The position numbers and the translations under genes were made by a program. The notes under the pieces are model-generated. The model was not told the DNA's origin, did not search any database, and worked only from the letters and a program-made list of their open reading frames with translations. A stretch of DNA of 64,000 nucleotides from an uncultured Parabacteroides sp. GTDB taxonomy: Bacteria > Bacteroidota > Bacteroidia > Bacteroidales > Tannerellaceae. The DNA is taken from assembly GCA_934718155.1 (NCBI GenBank), contig CAKUZF010000003.1:1-64000 (forward strand), given 5' to 3'. Below, piece by piece: positions 7,471 to 16,164 of this stretch (position 1 is the stretch's first letter; every line of letters starts with the position of its first letter).

Positions 7471-10455
7471 CTATCGGATGGCCTTATAGATCGCATCCTG
7501 TATGCGCGTACGAATGTCTAAATTGCCCAATTTGTTGTTCGCCCGGGTCGTATGCACACGGTTGCTCAAGAAGATATAGATCAGCCGATTGTCGGGATCC
7601 ACCCAGAAGCAGGTGCCTGTAAATCCCGTGTGTCCATAGACCGAAGCGGGAGCCAAAGCGCCGCAAGGCGAGGCTTTCGGATTGCCTACGACAGGCTTAT
7701 CGAAGCCCAATCCTCGGCGGCAAGTAGGGCTCTTGGTCTGTGTGAAGAGGCGACAGGTCTCCATCGAGAGGTAACGCTCGTCGCCATACGTGCCCAGGTT
7801 GAGGAACATTTGCAACACCTTCGCCAAGTCGTTGGCATTCGAGAAGAGGCCGGCATTGCCCGACACGCCGCCTTGAAAAGCCGCCGCCTCGTCGTGCACA
7901 TAGCCCCGAATCACCTGTCGACGCACGAAGCCGTCGTCTTCGGTCGGAGCGATCTGCATGGTGTCGATCGCATGAAGCGGATTATACAAGGTGTGCCAAG
8001 CACCCATGCGGCTATAGAAATCTTGCCGCAACAACTGATCCATGGGACGCTGCAGCTGATTCTCGACCATCATCTTCAGCATGATGAAGTTGATGCAGCT
8101 ATAAAGGTAACGCCCACGCGTGGAGAGGCGCGACTTCTTGATGTCTTGCATGATCGAATCCTTGAAGCTATCGCTCACGAAGAAATGGCGAGCTACCTCG
8201 GTCGTGAAGCCGGGCTTGCGGGTGGTGGAGACCAGATCGGGCAGATAGGTGAAACCGTTGCGCACATAGGTCTTCGTGTCGAACTTCACCGGGTGGGTCG
8301 CTGTCTTGGAAGCGCTATAGAGCCCTCCTTTATAGCTCGTCTTGTCGATCGCATCCAGATAGAAAGGAATCGTAGGCGTAACGCCCGACTGATGGAAGAG
8401 CAGCTCCTTGATCTGCAGATCGGCCTTGTTGGAGCCTTTCAGCTCGGGGATAAACTCCGAAATTTTACTGTTGAGCGTGAACTTCTGCGCATCGTAGGCT
8501 TTCATGACGGCCACCAAGGTGCCCGCCGCCTTGGAAGCGGAGGCCAAGTCATACACCGTTTCCTCGTCGACGGCCTGCTTGCCGCTATAGTCGAGCTTGC
8601 CGAAGGCCTTCTGGTAGATCACGACCCCATCCTTTGCCACCAACACCTGGCAGCCCGGATAGGCCTTCGCCTCGATGCCCTCCTGCGCAATGCGGTCGAT
8701 CTCCGACAGACGAACCGGATCGACACCCACCTCCTCGGGCTCTTGATAGCCCAAACGACTCTTCTCGGTGAAGAGGCCCGTCCCCTCGGGGAACAGTTCA
8801 GGGATGGAAACCGACAGCTTCCCTTTCGCTGCTACGCCACCCAGCAAGAGCTGGGCCGCATACTCCTGCGCCAAGGGGGTATTCTCGTAGGCCATGACAA
8901 CCGCCTTGGCCTGCTCCACCGTTTGCTTATAAGTCTTAGCGGCATAGGGCAAGGTGAAGAACGCCATGAGCAACTCTTTCTTGGCCGCCAATTGCCGCAA
9001 CGCCACACTCTCGGGAATGCGGATGGTGTGAACGCCGCAGATGACGACATCGTAGCGTTGCAACTGACTGTAGACGCGCTGCACTTGCGCGGCGGTGGAC
9101 TGGCGAGTGATGCTGAAGTGAGCCACCGAATCATAGCGAGCCAACATCTTCTGGAAGGGACAGTCGTTCTTATCGCCAAGGGTCAGCACCGCGATCTTTC
9201 GGCGATCGAGCTGCTTGAGGGGCACAATAGCCCCCTCGTTCTTCAACAGCGTGATCGACTCGGCATTCAGTTTAGCGGCCAGCCAAGCGGCATGCGGACT
9301 GTTCAACCGCTCCGACAAGCCTTTCAGCTCGATGGGCCGATACTGATGCAATCCCGCTACATATTTATAACGGAGTATCTTCAGGCAACGCTCCTCGATC
9401 GCCTCCATCGGGATAACCCCCTCGTCGACCGCTCCCTTCACGGCGGCGAAGTCGGCCAAGGGAGCCGAGGGAGCCAGCAAGACATCATTGCCGGCCAACA
9501 GCGCCTTGACGCACGGATTGTCGCGACGATTGGTGGTGGCCCCTTTCATGGCCAACGCATCGGTGAAGCAAAGCCCCGTGAAGCCCCACTCCTTTCGCAG
9601 CAAATCGGTCACCACCGAGCGGGAAAAGGAGGAGGGCGTGCGGCTCTTATCCAACGCCTTCACATAGAGATGGCCCGTCATCATACCCGCAAAGCCCGCA
9701 CGCACATAACGCAAAAAGGGAGGGAGCTCCACGCTGTCTAAGCGCGCCCGGTCGTGATAAAGCGTGGGCAACGTCTTATGCGAGTCTTCGGCGGTGTCGC
9801 CATGCCCCGGAAAATGCTTGGCCACCGAGATTATGCCCGTGCGCTCCAAGCCCCGTGCGTAGGCAAGTCCCTTCTCGGCCACCACCTCCGGGCGTTCGCC
9901 AAACGAGCGTAGCCCAATCACGGGATTATCGGCATTGCTATTCACATCCAGGTCGGGCGCAAAGTTGATGTGTATTCCCAACTCGCGGCACTGCCGGCCC
10001 ACCTCTTCGCCATAGGCCTCGATCAGCCCGTTATCGGTGATGGCACCCAGCATCATATTCTTAGGGAAACGTGTGGTTCCGCTCAGTCGCATCGAGAGGC
10101 CCCATTCGCCATCGAGGGCGATCAGCAAGGGAGCCTTGGCCGCCTTTTGCAGCCGATTGGTCACAAGGGCCTGTGTCTCGGGGTTCCCTTTATGAAACAG
10201 CACGCCGCCAATCTTCACCTCGTTGACATAACGCATCAGCAGCTGCATGTTGCGGGTGTCGGATTTCGGATTGGCGATGACCATAAACAACTGGCCGATG
10301 CGCTCCTCCAGACTCATCGAGTCGAACACCGAGTCTACCCATTGCTCCATCTTTGCCTGATCGACCGCCCGCAGCAAATTAGGCGAAGTTTGAGCTACGC
10401 CATATCCCCACACCAGGCAGGCTAACAACACGAAATAAAGTTTTCTTTTCAACAT
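7471..10455 (-). CDS. GH3 beta-N-acetylglucosaminidase fused to a beta-lactamase-like serine hydrolase
   Basis: The ~994-residue protein has a signal peptide ending GVA, cleaved before Gln22. The N-terminal GH3/NagZ-type domain (about 35-390) carries the KHFPGHGDT motif (213-221, whose His acts with the acid/base loop) and the nucleophile Asp299 in FTDALAMKG. A Rossmann-like middle region (about 400-570) follows. The C-terminal class C beta-lactamase/penicillin-binding-like domain (about 585-985) has the SASK (SxxK) motif and GHTGFTG in place of KTG. Together the domains suggest periplasmic turnover of peptidoglycan sugars and peptides. This fusion recurs in Bacteroidetes. Start MLKRK at 10455 is preferred over 10476, as the signal peptide begins there. 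Confidence 0.88.
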   Translation of the reverse strand: MLKRKLYFVLLACLVWGYGVAQTSPNLLRAVDQAKMEQWVDSVFDSMSLEERIGQLFMVIANPKSDTRNMQLLMRYVNEVKIGGVLFHKGNPETQALVTNRLQKAAKAPLLIALDGEWGLSMRLSGTTRFPKNMMLGAITDNGLIEAYGEEVGRQCRELGIHINFAPDLDVNSNADNPVIGLRSFGERPEVVAEKGLAYARGLERTGIISVAKHFPGHGDTAEDSHKTLPTLYHDRARLDSVELPPFLRYVRAGFAGMMTGHLYVKALDKSRTPSSFSRSVVTDLLRKEWGFTGLCFTDALAMKGATTNRRDNPCVKALLAGNDVLLAPSAPLADFAAVKGAVDEGVIPMEAIEERCLKILRYKYVAGLHQYRPIELKGLSERLNSPHAAWLAAKLNAESITLLKNEGAIVPLKQLDRRKIAVLTLGDKNDCPFQKMLARYDSVAHFSITRQSTAAQVQRVYSQLQRYDVVICGVHTIRIPESVALRQLAAKKELLMAFFTLPYAAKTYKQTVEQAKAVVMAYENTPLAQEYAAQLLLGGVAAKGKLSVSIPELFPEGTGLFTEKSRLGYQEPEEVGVDPVRLSEIDRIAQEGIEAKAYPGCQVLVAKDGVVIYQKAFGKLDYSGKQAVDEETVYDLASASKAAGTLVAVMKAYDAQKFTLNSKISEFIPELKGSNKADLQIKELLFHQSGVTPTIPFYLDAIDKTSYKGGLYSASKTATHPVKFDTKTYVRNGFTYLPDLVSTTRKPGFTTEVARHFFVSDSFKDSIMQDIKKSRLSTRGRYLYSCINFIMLKMMVENQLQRPMDQLLRQDFYSRMGAWHTLYNPLHAIDTMQIAPTEDDGFVRRQVIRGYVHDEAAAFQGGVSGNAGLFSNANDLAKVLQMFLNLGTYGDERYLSMETCRLFTQTKSPTCRRGLGFDKPVVGNPKASPCGALAPASVYGHTGFTGTCFWVDPDNRLIYIFLSNRVHTTRANNKLGNLDIRTRIQDAIYKAIR

Positions 10456-10552
10456 GGTATCTATTTTGTAGCCCAAAATAAATCAAATATGCTGTAACAC
10501 GCAAGAATCGAGGTCGTTTTTTGGAATACGAACGCTAAAAGTAACGCTACAA

Positions 10553-10584
10553 TTTGCGTGACAGAGATTTATTTCGTTACTTTG
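10553..10584 (+). promoter_or_regulatory. Promoter of rplS
   Basis: A -33 box TTTG (10553-10556) and a -7 box TTACTTTG (10577-10584) are 20 bp apart, close to the Bacteroidetes consensus. They sit about 85 bp before the rplS start codon. Confidence 0.65.
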
Positions 10585-10669
10585 CACCCGCTTTACGTAA
10601 TCTCTGGCGGGAAACGTTGCCCGTTACATTGCGTTTCATAATAATTAAACACAAAAGCTATTAAAGACA

Positions 10670-11017
10670 ATGGATTTAATTAAGATTGCAGAGGAAGCTT
10701 TCGCAACAAAGAAAGAGCATCCTTCATTCAAGAGTGGTGATACGATCACGGTTGCTTATCGTATCAAAGAGGGTAACAAGGAGCGTATCCAGCAGTATCG
10801 CGGCGTTGTAATCCGCATCTCTGGTCATGGCGACAAGAAGCGTTTTACGGTACGTAAGATGTCTGAGAACGTAGGTGTAGAGCGTATCTTCCCGATCGAG
10901 TCTCCGTTCATCGAGAACATCACAGTCAACAAGATTGGTAAAGTACGTCGCGCTAAGTTGTATTACCTGCGTGCACTCACCGGCAAGAAAGCAAGAATCA
11001 AAGAGAAGAGAGTTTAA
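10670..11017 (+). CDS. rplS: 50S ribosomal protein L19
   Basis: The 115-residue protein matches L19 across its whole length, with the conserved centre GDTITVAYRIKEGNKERIQ, the RGVVI strand and FTVRKMS, and a C-terminal RRAKLYYLR..GKKARIKE. L19 sits at the interface of the 30S and 50S subunits. Its length is standard. The gene is transcribed alone here: it has its own promoter (10553-10584) and a strong terminator at 11041-11083, without the rimM/trmD neighbours seen in many other bacteria. Confidence 0.97.
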   Translation: MDLIKIAEEAFATKKEHPSFKSGDTITVAYRIKEGNKERIQQYRGVVIRISGHGDKKRFTVRKMSENVGVERIFPIESPFIENITVNKIGKVRRAKLYYLRALTGKKARIKEKRV

Positions 11018-11040
11018 TACACTCCGCTCTGATTGGTCAT

Positions 11041-11083
11041 ACGGAAGCCATTCTTTCAACAAGAGAATGGCTTCCGTTTTTTT
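11041..11083 (+). terminator. Rho-independent terminator of rplS
   Basis: ACGGAAGCCATTCT pairs with AGAATGGCTTCCGT around a short A-rich loop and is followed by seven T. It begins 23 bp after the rplS stop codon. Confidence 0.92.
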
Positions 11084-11215
11084 ATCTCCCTGCCTATTCC
11101 TACGGCAGACAAAATAGAGGTAAAAAAACACACGACGGCAGGGGGTTGCACCCTTCGGCGAAACCATTCCAGACAAACGGAGGAGCATGGGAAGAATTTC
11201 AGGGAAAGAATCTTG

Positions 11216-11360
11216 TATATTTGAAAGAAAATGAGTTTCTTTGCAAGACAGAAAAAGGGTTGAACGACATTCACTCTCTTTTTTTTTAAAACAAAACAGA
11301 TTTTTATCATTAAGCGTTTTAAGCATGCTGGCCAGTGATGGTAGGCATGCTTTTATTTTT
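11216..11360 (+). ncRNA. Candidate small RNA or leader transcript
   Basis: An exact TATATTTG box (11216-11223) predicts transcription from about 11230. The region ends in a hairpin with T-tail (AGCATGC / GCATGCT then TTTTATTTTT, 11322-11360), so a transcript of about 130 nt is expected. It holds the ten-codon frame MSFFARQKKG at 11231-11263, which would start nearly at the 5' end. No known RNA family is recognised. A proper -33 TTTG box is not evident, so this is a prediction only. Confidence 0.4.
11322..11360 (+). terminator. Terminator-like hairpin before the KP-repeat protein gene
   Basis: AGCATGC at about 11323-11329 pairs with GCATGCT at 11345-11351, separated by a 15-nt loop and followed by a T-rich tail. 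No annotated gene precedes it after the rplS terminator, so it implies an additional transcript. Confidence 0.65.
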
Positions 11361-11372
11361 AGAAAAAATGTG

Positions 11373-11380
11373 TACATTTG
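11373..11380 (+). promoter_or_regulatory. -7 promoter element for the gene at 11412
   Basis: TACATTTG is an exact match to TAnnTTTG and lies about 30 bp before the chosen ATG. The upstream -33 position is T-rich but lacks TTTG. It probably drives the 11412-rsmI-lipoprotein-yjjG group. Confidence 0.55.
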
Positions 11381-11411
11381 CCCGCAGATTAAGGTTTAAG
11401 CGTTGAATAGG

Positions 11412-12095
11412 ATGAACAAAGAGATCATTCAGGCATTGCGCACCGAAAATGAGGCCTTGCGCATGCTGATAGACAGTATAGGGAAACGATTGGCTTTGCA
11501 GCAGGAACAGCTGGACTTGCTGCTGCGCACCTGCGAATCGGAGTCTCACCAACCCGCCGCCCCCTTAGCGGAAGTGACGGAGAAAGAGGTGGAGGCGGAA
11601 CCGCAACCCACCCTTCTTATAGAGCAAGAGCCGGGACCAATTGCTGAGGAGCCGAAGCCCATCAAAGAGGAGGTTAAGCCAATCATCGAGGAGTCGAAGC
11701 CCATCGAAGAGGAGGTTAAGCCCATCGCCGAAGAGGCTAAGCCAGTCAGCGCAGCGCCAACGCCTGCCGTCGAAGAGGCTAAGCCCGCCGTAAGTCACAA
11801 GGAGACTCCAACGGAACCAGCCGTAGCAAAGCCACAGCCGAACAGCCTGAACGACCTCTTGGAGCGCCAACACCTCTCCGACTTCAGGAAGGCATTCAGC
11901 CTGAACGATCGGTTTCGCTTCCGCCGGGAGCTGTTCAGCGGCAGCGAGACGCTGATGAACCAGGTGATTGCCGACCTCAACGAGATTAAAAGCTACGAAG
12001 AGTCGATAGCCTATATAAATAAGGTATTACACGGAAGCGTAGAGGAGGAGGCGATGGCCGACTTCCTTCAACTTATCGAGAAACGCTTCGCTTAA
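11412..12095 (+). CDS. Hypothetical protein with KP-I-EE repeats
   Basis: The 227-residue acidic protein is not assigned to a named family. An N-terminal coiled coil (about 1-40, NKEIIQALRTENEALRML) is followed by a low-complexity linker (about 55-140) made of degenerate repeats of the form (E/A)EE(P/S/V/A)KPI. A compact C-terminal region (about 145-227, LNDLLERQ..DFRKAFSLNDRFRFRRELF) looks like the conserved functional part. There is no signal peptide. The ATG at 11412 is chosen over an upstream TTG at 11403. It lies 13 bp before rsmI. The linker DNA is repetitive and may vary in length between strains. Confidence 0.75.
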   Translation: MNKEIIQALRTENEALRMLIDSIGKRLALQQEQLDLLLRTCESESHQPAAPLAEVTEKEVEAEPQPTLLIEQEPGPIAEEPKPIKEEVKPIIEESKPIEEEVKPIAEEAKPVSAAPTPAVEEAKPAVSHKETPTEPAVAKPQPNSLNDLLERQHLSDFRKAFSLNDRFRFRRELFSGSETLMNQVIADLNEIKSYEESIAYINKVLHGSVEEEAMADFLQLIEKRFA

Positions 12096-12108
12096 CAACA
12101 GATAGATT

Positions 12109-12813
12109 ATGGCAAAACTAACAGTCGTGCCTACACCAGTAGGCAATCTGGAGGATATGACGTTTCGAGCCATCCGCGTATTGAAGGAGGCCGACCTGAT
12201 CCTCGCCGAAGATACACGCACAACGGGTATCCTGCTGAAGCATTTCGAGATACAGAACAAGATGCAATCGCACCACAAGTTCAACGAGCATCAAACGGTT
12301 GAGCAGATCGCACAGCGCATCAAAGCGGGCGAGAACATCGCCTTGGTGTCTGACGCCGGCACGCCAGCCATCTCGGATCCGGGCTTCATGCTGGTGCGCG
12401 AGTGCGTGCGCCAAGGCGTGGACGTGGAGTGCCTGCCGGGAGCGACGGCATTCGTGCCTGCGCTGGTAGCCTCGGGACTTCCCAACGAGAAGTTCTGCTT
12501 CGAAGGATTCTTGCCGCAGAAGAAAGGCAGGCAGACCCGTTTGAAAGAGCTGGCGGAAGAACCCCGCACGATCATCTTCTACGAATCGCCCTACCGACTG
12601 GTGAAGACCTTGACCCAATTCGCCGAGATGTATGGCGAGGAGCGACAAGTGTCAGTCTCTCGCGAGATCTCGAAACTGCACGAAGAGACCGTGAGAGGCA
12701 CCTTGGCCGAGGTGATTGCCCATTTCAGCGTGAACGAACCGAAGGGCGAAATTGTTATAGTTTTAGCAGGAAGTAAAGAAATAAAGAACTCAACTAAAAA
12801 AGAAGAAAAATGA
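12109..12813 (+). CDS. rsmI: 16S rRNA (cytidine1402-2'-O)-methyltransferase RsmI
   Basis: The 234-residue protein shows the SAM-dependent tetrapyrrole-methylase-like fold of RsmI: VVPTPVGNLEDMT at the start, LAEDTRTTG, VSDAGTPAISDPG, a cofactor loop with PGATAFVPALVASGLP, and FYESPYR. It methylates the ribose of C1402 in the ribosomal decoding centre, together with RsmH. It is slightly shorter than the E. coli enzyme (286), lacking part of the C-terminal tail, which is common in this phylum. Its stop overlaps the next start by 4 bp (ATGA), indicating coupled translation. Confidence 0.95.
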   Translation: MAKLTVVPTPVGNLEDMTFRAIRVLKEADLILAEDTRTTGILLKHFEIQNKMQSHHKFNEHQTVEQIAQRIKAGENIALVSDAGTPAISDPGFMLVRECVRQGVDVECLPGATAFVPALVASGLPNEKFCFEGFLPQKKGRQTRLKELAEEPRTIIFYESPYRLVKTLTQFAEMYGEERQVSVSREISKLHEETVRGTLAEVIAHFSVNEPKGEIVIVLAGSKEIKNSTKKEEK

Positions 12814-13682
12814 AGAAAGTATTAGTAGTATGCGTTTGCGCAACGATGCTGGCCTCTTGCGGTCAACGATCGGGAGAGAACGACCGACTGAGAGCCGAAA
12901 ACGATTCCTTGCGGATCGAGAACATCAAGCAATCGGACGAACTGAACGAGATGCTCTCTACCCTCAATGATATCGAGTCGGATTTCCAATCGATCAGGGA
13001 TGCGGAAAACTACCTGACCATCCAGCAGCAAGCGGGTGGCGAGATGAGCCAAAGCCGCAAGGAGCAGATCAAGCAGAACATGCACTTGATCAGCGAGACC
13101 TTGAAACGAAACAAGGAGCAAATCAGCCAACTGGAAGAGAAACTGAAGAAGAGCGGCATCCAATCGGCCGCCCTGCGCAAGACCATCGACCGCCTCTCCT
13201 CGGAGCTGGATCAGAAAGCAACCATGATCATGGCGCTGCAAGAAGACTTGGCGAAGAAGAATGTGCGCATCCAAGAACTTGACGAGATGGTGACCGCCCT
13301 GAACGAAGACGTGGAGGAGCTGGCTACGACCACCGCCGCTCAATCGGCCAAGCTGAACGAGCAAGACAAGGCCCTGCACACCGCCTTCTATTGCTTCGGC
13401 ACATCGAAGGAGCTGAAAGAGCAGAAGATCCTTTCGGGAGGAGGCCTCTTCGCCAAATCGAAGGTGCTACAGTCGGGCTTCAACAAAGATTACTTCATCA
13501 GCATCGACATCCGCGAGGTGAAGGAGATTCCGCTTTTCTCGAGCCGGGCGAAGCTGAAGAGCAACCACCCCGAAGGCTCGTATGAGTTCGTGCAAGACGA
13601 GGATCGCAACCTGACCCTGAAGATCAACGACGAGAAAGCGTTCTGGAGCTTAGGCAAGTATCTGGTGATTGAAGTAGGATAA
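12810..13682 (+). CDS. Coiled-coil lipoprotein, hypothetical
   Basis: The 290-residue protein has a lipoprotein signal (VCATMLASCGQ, Cys17). A long coiled coil (about 22-185) is built of heptads such as LRAENDSLRIENI and LEEKLKKSG, and a globular C-terminal part follows (about 190-290, FYCFGTSKELKEQKIL...FISIDIREVKEIPLF). After the Cys come Gly-Gln-Arg, not an acidic run, so the periplasmic face is likelier than surface exposure. It may bridge membrane and peptidoglycan, but that is inference. It overlaps rsmI by 4 bp and precedes the yjjG-like gene by 2 bp. Confidence 0.8.
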   Translation: MKKVLVVCVCATMLASCGQRSGENDRLRAENDSLRIENIKQSDELNEMLSTLNDIESDFQSIRDAENYLTIQQQAGGEMSQSRKEQIKQNMHLISETLKRNKEQISQLEEKLKKSGIQSAALRKTIDRLSSELDQKATMIMALQEDLAKKNVRIQELDEMVTALNEDVEELATTTAAQSAKLNEQDKALHTAFYCFGTSKELKEQKILSGGGLFAKSKVLQSGFNKDYFISIDIREVKEIPLFSSRAKLKSNHPEGSYEFVQDEDRNLTLKINDEKAFWSLGKYLVIEVG

Positions 13683-13684
13683 TA

Positions 13685-14383
13685 ATGGCGTATAAAAACC
13701 TTTTTATCGACTTAGACGATACCCTTTGGGATACGTTTCATAACAATAAAGAATGCCTCGAAGAGTTTTATGCCGACTACCAAATGGATCGGCATTATGC
13801 CTCCTTCGAGGCTTTTTACGACCACTATATGCCCTACAACCTCTCGCTTTGGGCGAAATACCGGGCGGGCAAGATCGACCGACACGACCTGGAGGTGGAT
13901 CGCTTCTTGCATGTGTTGCGCCCGATGGGCATCGACGACAGGCAGAGGGCCTTTGCGATGAACAACGATTTCTTACAACGCACAACCACCAAGAGCCGTG
14001 TCGTGCCGGGAGCCGTCGAGCTACTGGAGCATCTGCGACCCAACTACCGGCTGTTTATTCTTTCCAACGGTTTCAGGGAGGTGCAATATAAGAAATTGAG
14101 CAGCGCAGGGTTGGATCGCTACTTCACGCCTGAGCAACTCATCCTTTCGGAAGACGCACAGGTGCAGAAACCCCACAAAGGAATCTTCGACTACGCCCTC
14201 AACAAGGCGCAGGCGCGTCTCGAAGAGAGCCTCATGATCGGCGATTGCTGGGAGGCAGACATCGTGGGGGCTTATCAGGCGGGGATGGATCAGATCTGGC
14301 TCAACCCCGAAGGAGCTACGGCCGAAGGCTTCACGCCCACCTATACCGTGAGGAGCCTGGAGGAAATCAAGCAGATCCTCTAA
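13685..14383 (+). CDS. yjjG: HAD-family nucleotidase, YjjG-like
   Basis: The 232-residue protein has HAD motif I DLDDTLWDT (nucleophile Asp10), motif II LSNG near residue 123, motif III Lys in VQKPHKGIFDYAL and motif IV GDCWEADIVGA. The cap domain is alpha-helical. The arrangement fits the YjjG subfamily, which dephosphorylates noncanonical pyrimidine nucleotides, though relatives have broad substrates. It is the last gene of the group starting at 11412, spaced 2 bp from the lipoprotein gene. Confidence 0.88.
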   Translation: MAYKNLFIDLDDTLWDTFHNNKECLEEFYADYQMDRHYASFEAFYDHYMPYNLSLWAKYRAGKIDRHDLEVDRFLHVLRPMGIDDRQRAFAMNNDFLQRTTTKSRVVPGAVELLEHLRPNYRLFILSNGFREVQYKKLSSAGLDRYFTPEQLILSEDAQVQKPHKGIFDYALNKAQARLEESLMIGDCWEADIVGAYQAGMDQIWLNPEGATAEGFTPTYTVRSLEEIKQIL

Positions 14384-14404
14384 GTTTATCGCTATAAAGA
14401 AATG

Positions 14405-14464
14405 GAGGATTATGAATGAGGGAAAGCCTGGATGCCAGGTTTACACGCCCCATTCATAATCCTC
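14405..14464. terminator. Long inverted repeat between convergent yjjG and prfC
   Basis: GAGGATTATGAATG (14405-14418) is perfectly complementary to CATTCATAATCCTC (14451-14464). A second hairpin CCTGG-atg-CCAGG lies in the loop. No T-run follows on the plus strand, so it may end transcription in both directions by structure alone, or act in RNA processing. Confidence 0.6.
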
Positions 14465-14479
14465 AACTTGTTATCAGAA

Positions 14480-16060
14480 TTAGAATTCGCTCGTGAAGTG
14501 GAACTTGATGTCGGGGAAGTCTTGCTGCGCCATCATCAAAACGTAGCTTGAATCGGCCAGATAGACATCGCGCCCCTCTTTATCCAAAGCCATGTACTGC
14601 TGTTTGCGGCGCTTGAAATTGTCGAGCGCTTGCTGGTTGTCGCTCTCGATCCAGCAGGCCTTATAGAGGCTGATCGGCTCCCACTTGCATTGCGCCCCAT
14701 ACTCGTGCAGCAAACGATACTGAATCACCTCGAACTGCAACTGGCCTACCGTACCGATGATCTTGCGGCCATTGAACTGGTTGACAAAGAGCTGAGCCAC
14801 GCCCTCATCCATCAATTGCTCGATGCCCTTGTTGAGCTGCTTTGCCTTCATCGGGTCGGCATTCTCGATATACTTGAACATCTCGGGCGAGAAGCTGGGC
14901 AGGCCCTTGAAGTGGAGCTCTTCGCCCGCTGTCAGCGTGTCGCCAATCTTGAAGTTGCCCGTATCCGGCAGACCCACGATGTCGCCCGCATAAGCCTCGT
15001 CGACCACCTCCTTCTTCTGGGCCATGAAAGCAGTAGGACTGCTGAAGCGCATCATCTTGCCGAAGCGCACATGCTTGTAGTTGGCATTACGCTCGAAACG
15101 GCCTGAACAGATCTTCACGAAGGCAATGCAACTGCGATGGTTCGGGTCCATATTGGCATGAATCTTAAAGATGAAGCCGGTGAAGTTGTCTTCGTTCGGA
15201 TCCACCTTGCGCTCCAACGCCTGCACCGGACGAGGCGAGGGGGCGATGCGGATGAAGCAATCGAGCAACTCCTTCACGCCAAAGTTGTTCAGGGCTGAGC
15301 CAAAGAAGACAGGGGCGATGTCGCCAGAGAGGTAGGTATTCACATCGAACTCGGGATAAACGCCTTCGATCAGCTCGATGTCTTCGCGCAACTTAGCAGC
15401 CTGCTTCGGCTCGATATAGTTTTCCAGCTCCGGGCTGTTGATGTCTTTAAACTCGACATTCTCGGTCACATACTGCTTGCTGGGGGTATAAAGGTTCAGC
15501 TTTTGCTCATATATATTATATACGCCACGGAAGCGCTGGCCCATGTCGATCGGCCAACTCAACGGGCGCACCTTGATGTGCAACTCCTCTTCGATCTCGT
15601 CGAGCAAATCGAATGGATCCTTACCATCGCGGTCCATCTTATTAACAAATACGATCACAGGCGTCTTACGCATGCGGCACACCTCCATCAACTTACGGGT
15701 TTGCGCCTCGACACCCTTCGCGATATCGATCACGATGATTACGCTATCTACGGCCGTCAAGGTGCGGAACGTGTCTTCGGCAAAGTCTTGGTGACCCGGA
15801 GTATCGAGGATGTTGATCTTATGGTTGTCGTAGTCGAACGCCATCACAGAAGTAGCGACGGAGATACCACGCTGTTTCTCAATCTCCATCCAGTCGGAAG
15901 TAGCAGTCTTCTTGATCTTGTTAGACTTGACCGCACCCGCCACATGAATAGCACCTCCGAACAACAGGAGTTTCTCAGTAAGCGTTGTTTTACCCGCATC
16001 CGGGTGACTGATGATTGCGAACGTTCTTCTTCTCTTGATCTCTTCTGAATATTGAGCCAT
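14480..16060 (-). CDS. prfC: Peptide chain release factor 3
   Basis: The 526-residue translational GTPase has P-loop SHPDAGKTTLTEKLL, switch II LDTPGHQDFAEDT, the NKMDRDG specificity motif and a switch I region around TSDWMEIEKQRGISV. Domains II and III follow to the C-terminus (FPDIKFHFTSEF), typical of RF3. It recycles RF1 and RF2 from the ribosome after peptide release. Its length is standard. It is convergent with yjjG and about 100 bp downstream of rfbD on the same strand. Confidence 0.97.
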   Translation of the reverse strand: MAQYSEEIKRRRTFAIISHPDAGKTTLTEKLLLFGGAIHVAGAVKSNKIKKTATSDWMEIEKQRGISVATSVMAFDYDNHKINILDTPGHQDFAEDTFRTLTAVDSVIIVIDIAKGVEAQTRKLMEVCRMRKTPVIVFVNKMDRDGKDPFDLLDEIEEELHIKVRPLSWPIDMGQRFRGVYNIYEQKLNLYTPSKQYVTENVEFKDINSPELENYIEPKQAAKLREDIELIEGVYPEFDVNTYLSGDIAPVFFGSALNNFGVKELLDCFIRIAPSPRPVQALERKVDPNEDNFTGFIFKIHANMDPNHRSCIAFVKICSGRFERNANYKHVRFGKMMRFSSPTAFMAQKKEVVDEAYAGDIVGLPDTGNFKIGDTLTAGEELHFKGLPSFSPEMFKYIENADPMKAKQLNKGIEQLMDEGVAQLFVNQFNGRKIIGTVGQLQFEVIQYRLLHEYGAQCKWEPISLYKACWIESDNQQALDNFKRRKQQYMALDKEGRDVYLADSSYVLMMAQQDFPDIKFHFTSEF

Positions 16061-16164
16061 CTAATTCTTTAATTTATGATTTATATCGGCAGCCAAAGCT
16101 GCCCGTCTGTTTCTGTTTTCTGATTTGGATTGATTCCTCTAACACATAGGCGGATGCGGCGGCC

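Larger units (their letters stand above)
11018..11411. other. Intergenic region holding two terminators and two promoter boxes
   Basis: After the rplS terminator (11041-11083), this region contains an exact TAnnTTTG box (11216-11223), a short T-rich stretch, a second terminator-like hairpin (11322-11360) and another exact TAnnTTTG box (11373-11380) ahead of the next gene. No standard protein-coding gene is supported. A ten-codon frame (MSFFARQKKG) starts at 11231, inside the putative transcript. Confidence 0.6.

Noticed and set aside
7552..9741. Open frame of 729 codons antisense to the GH3 fusion gene
   Set aside because: It arises from the GC-rich third positions of the sense gene. Its translation has no recognisable domain and it lies wholly inside a well-supported gene.
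11056..11377. Minus-strand frames across the rplS-11412 gap
   Set aside because: They overlap two terminator hairpins and part of rplS, and they are rich in Phe/Lys from A/T tracts.
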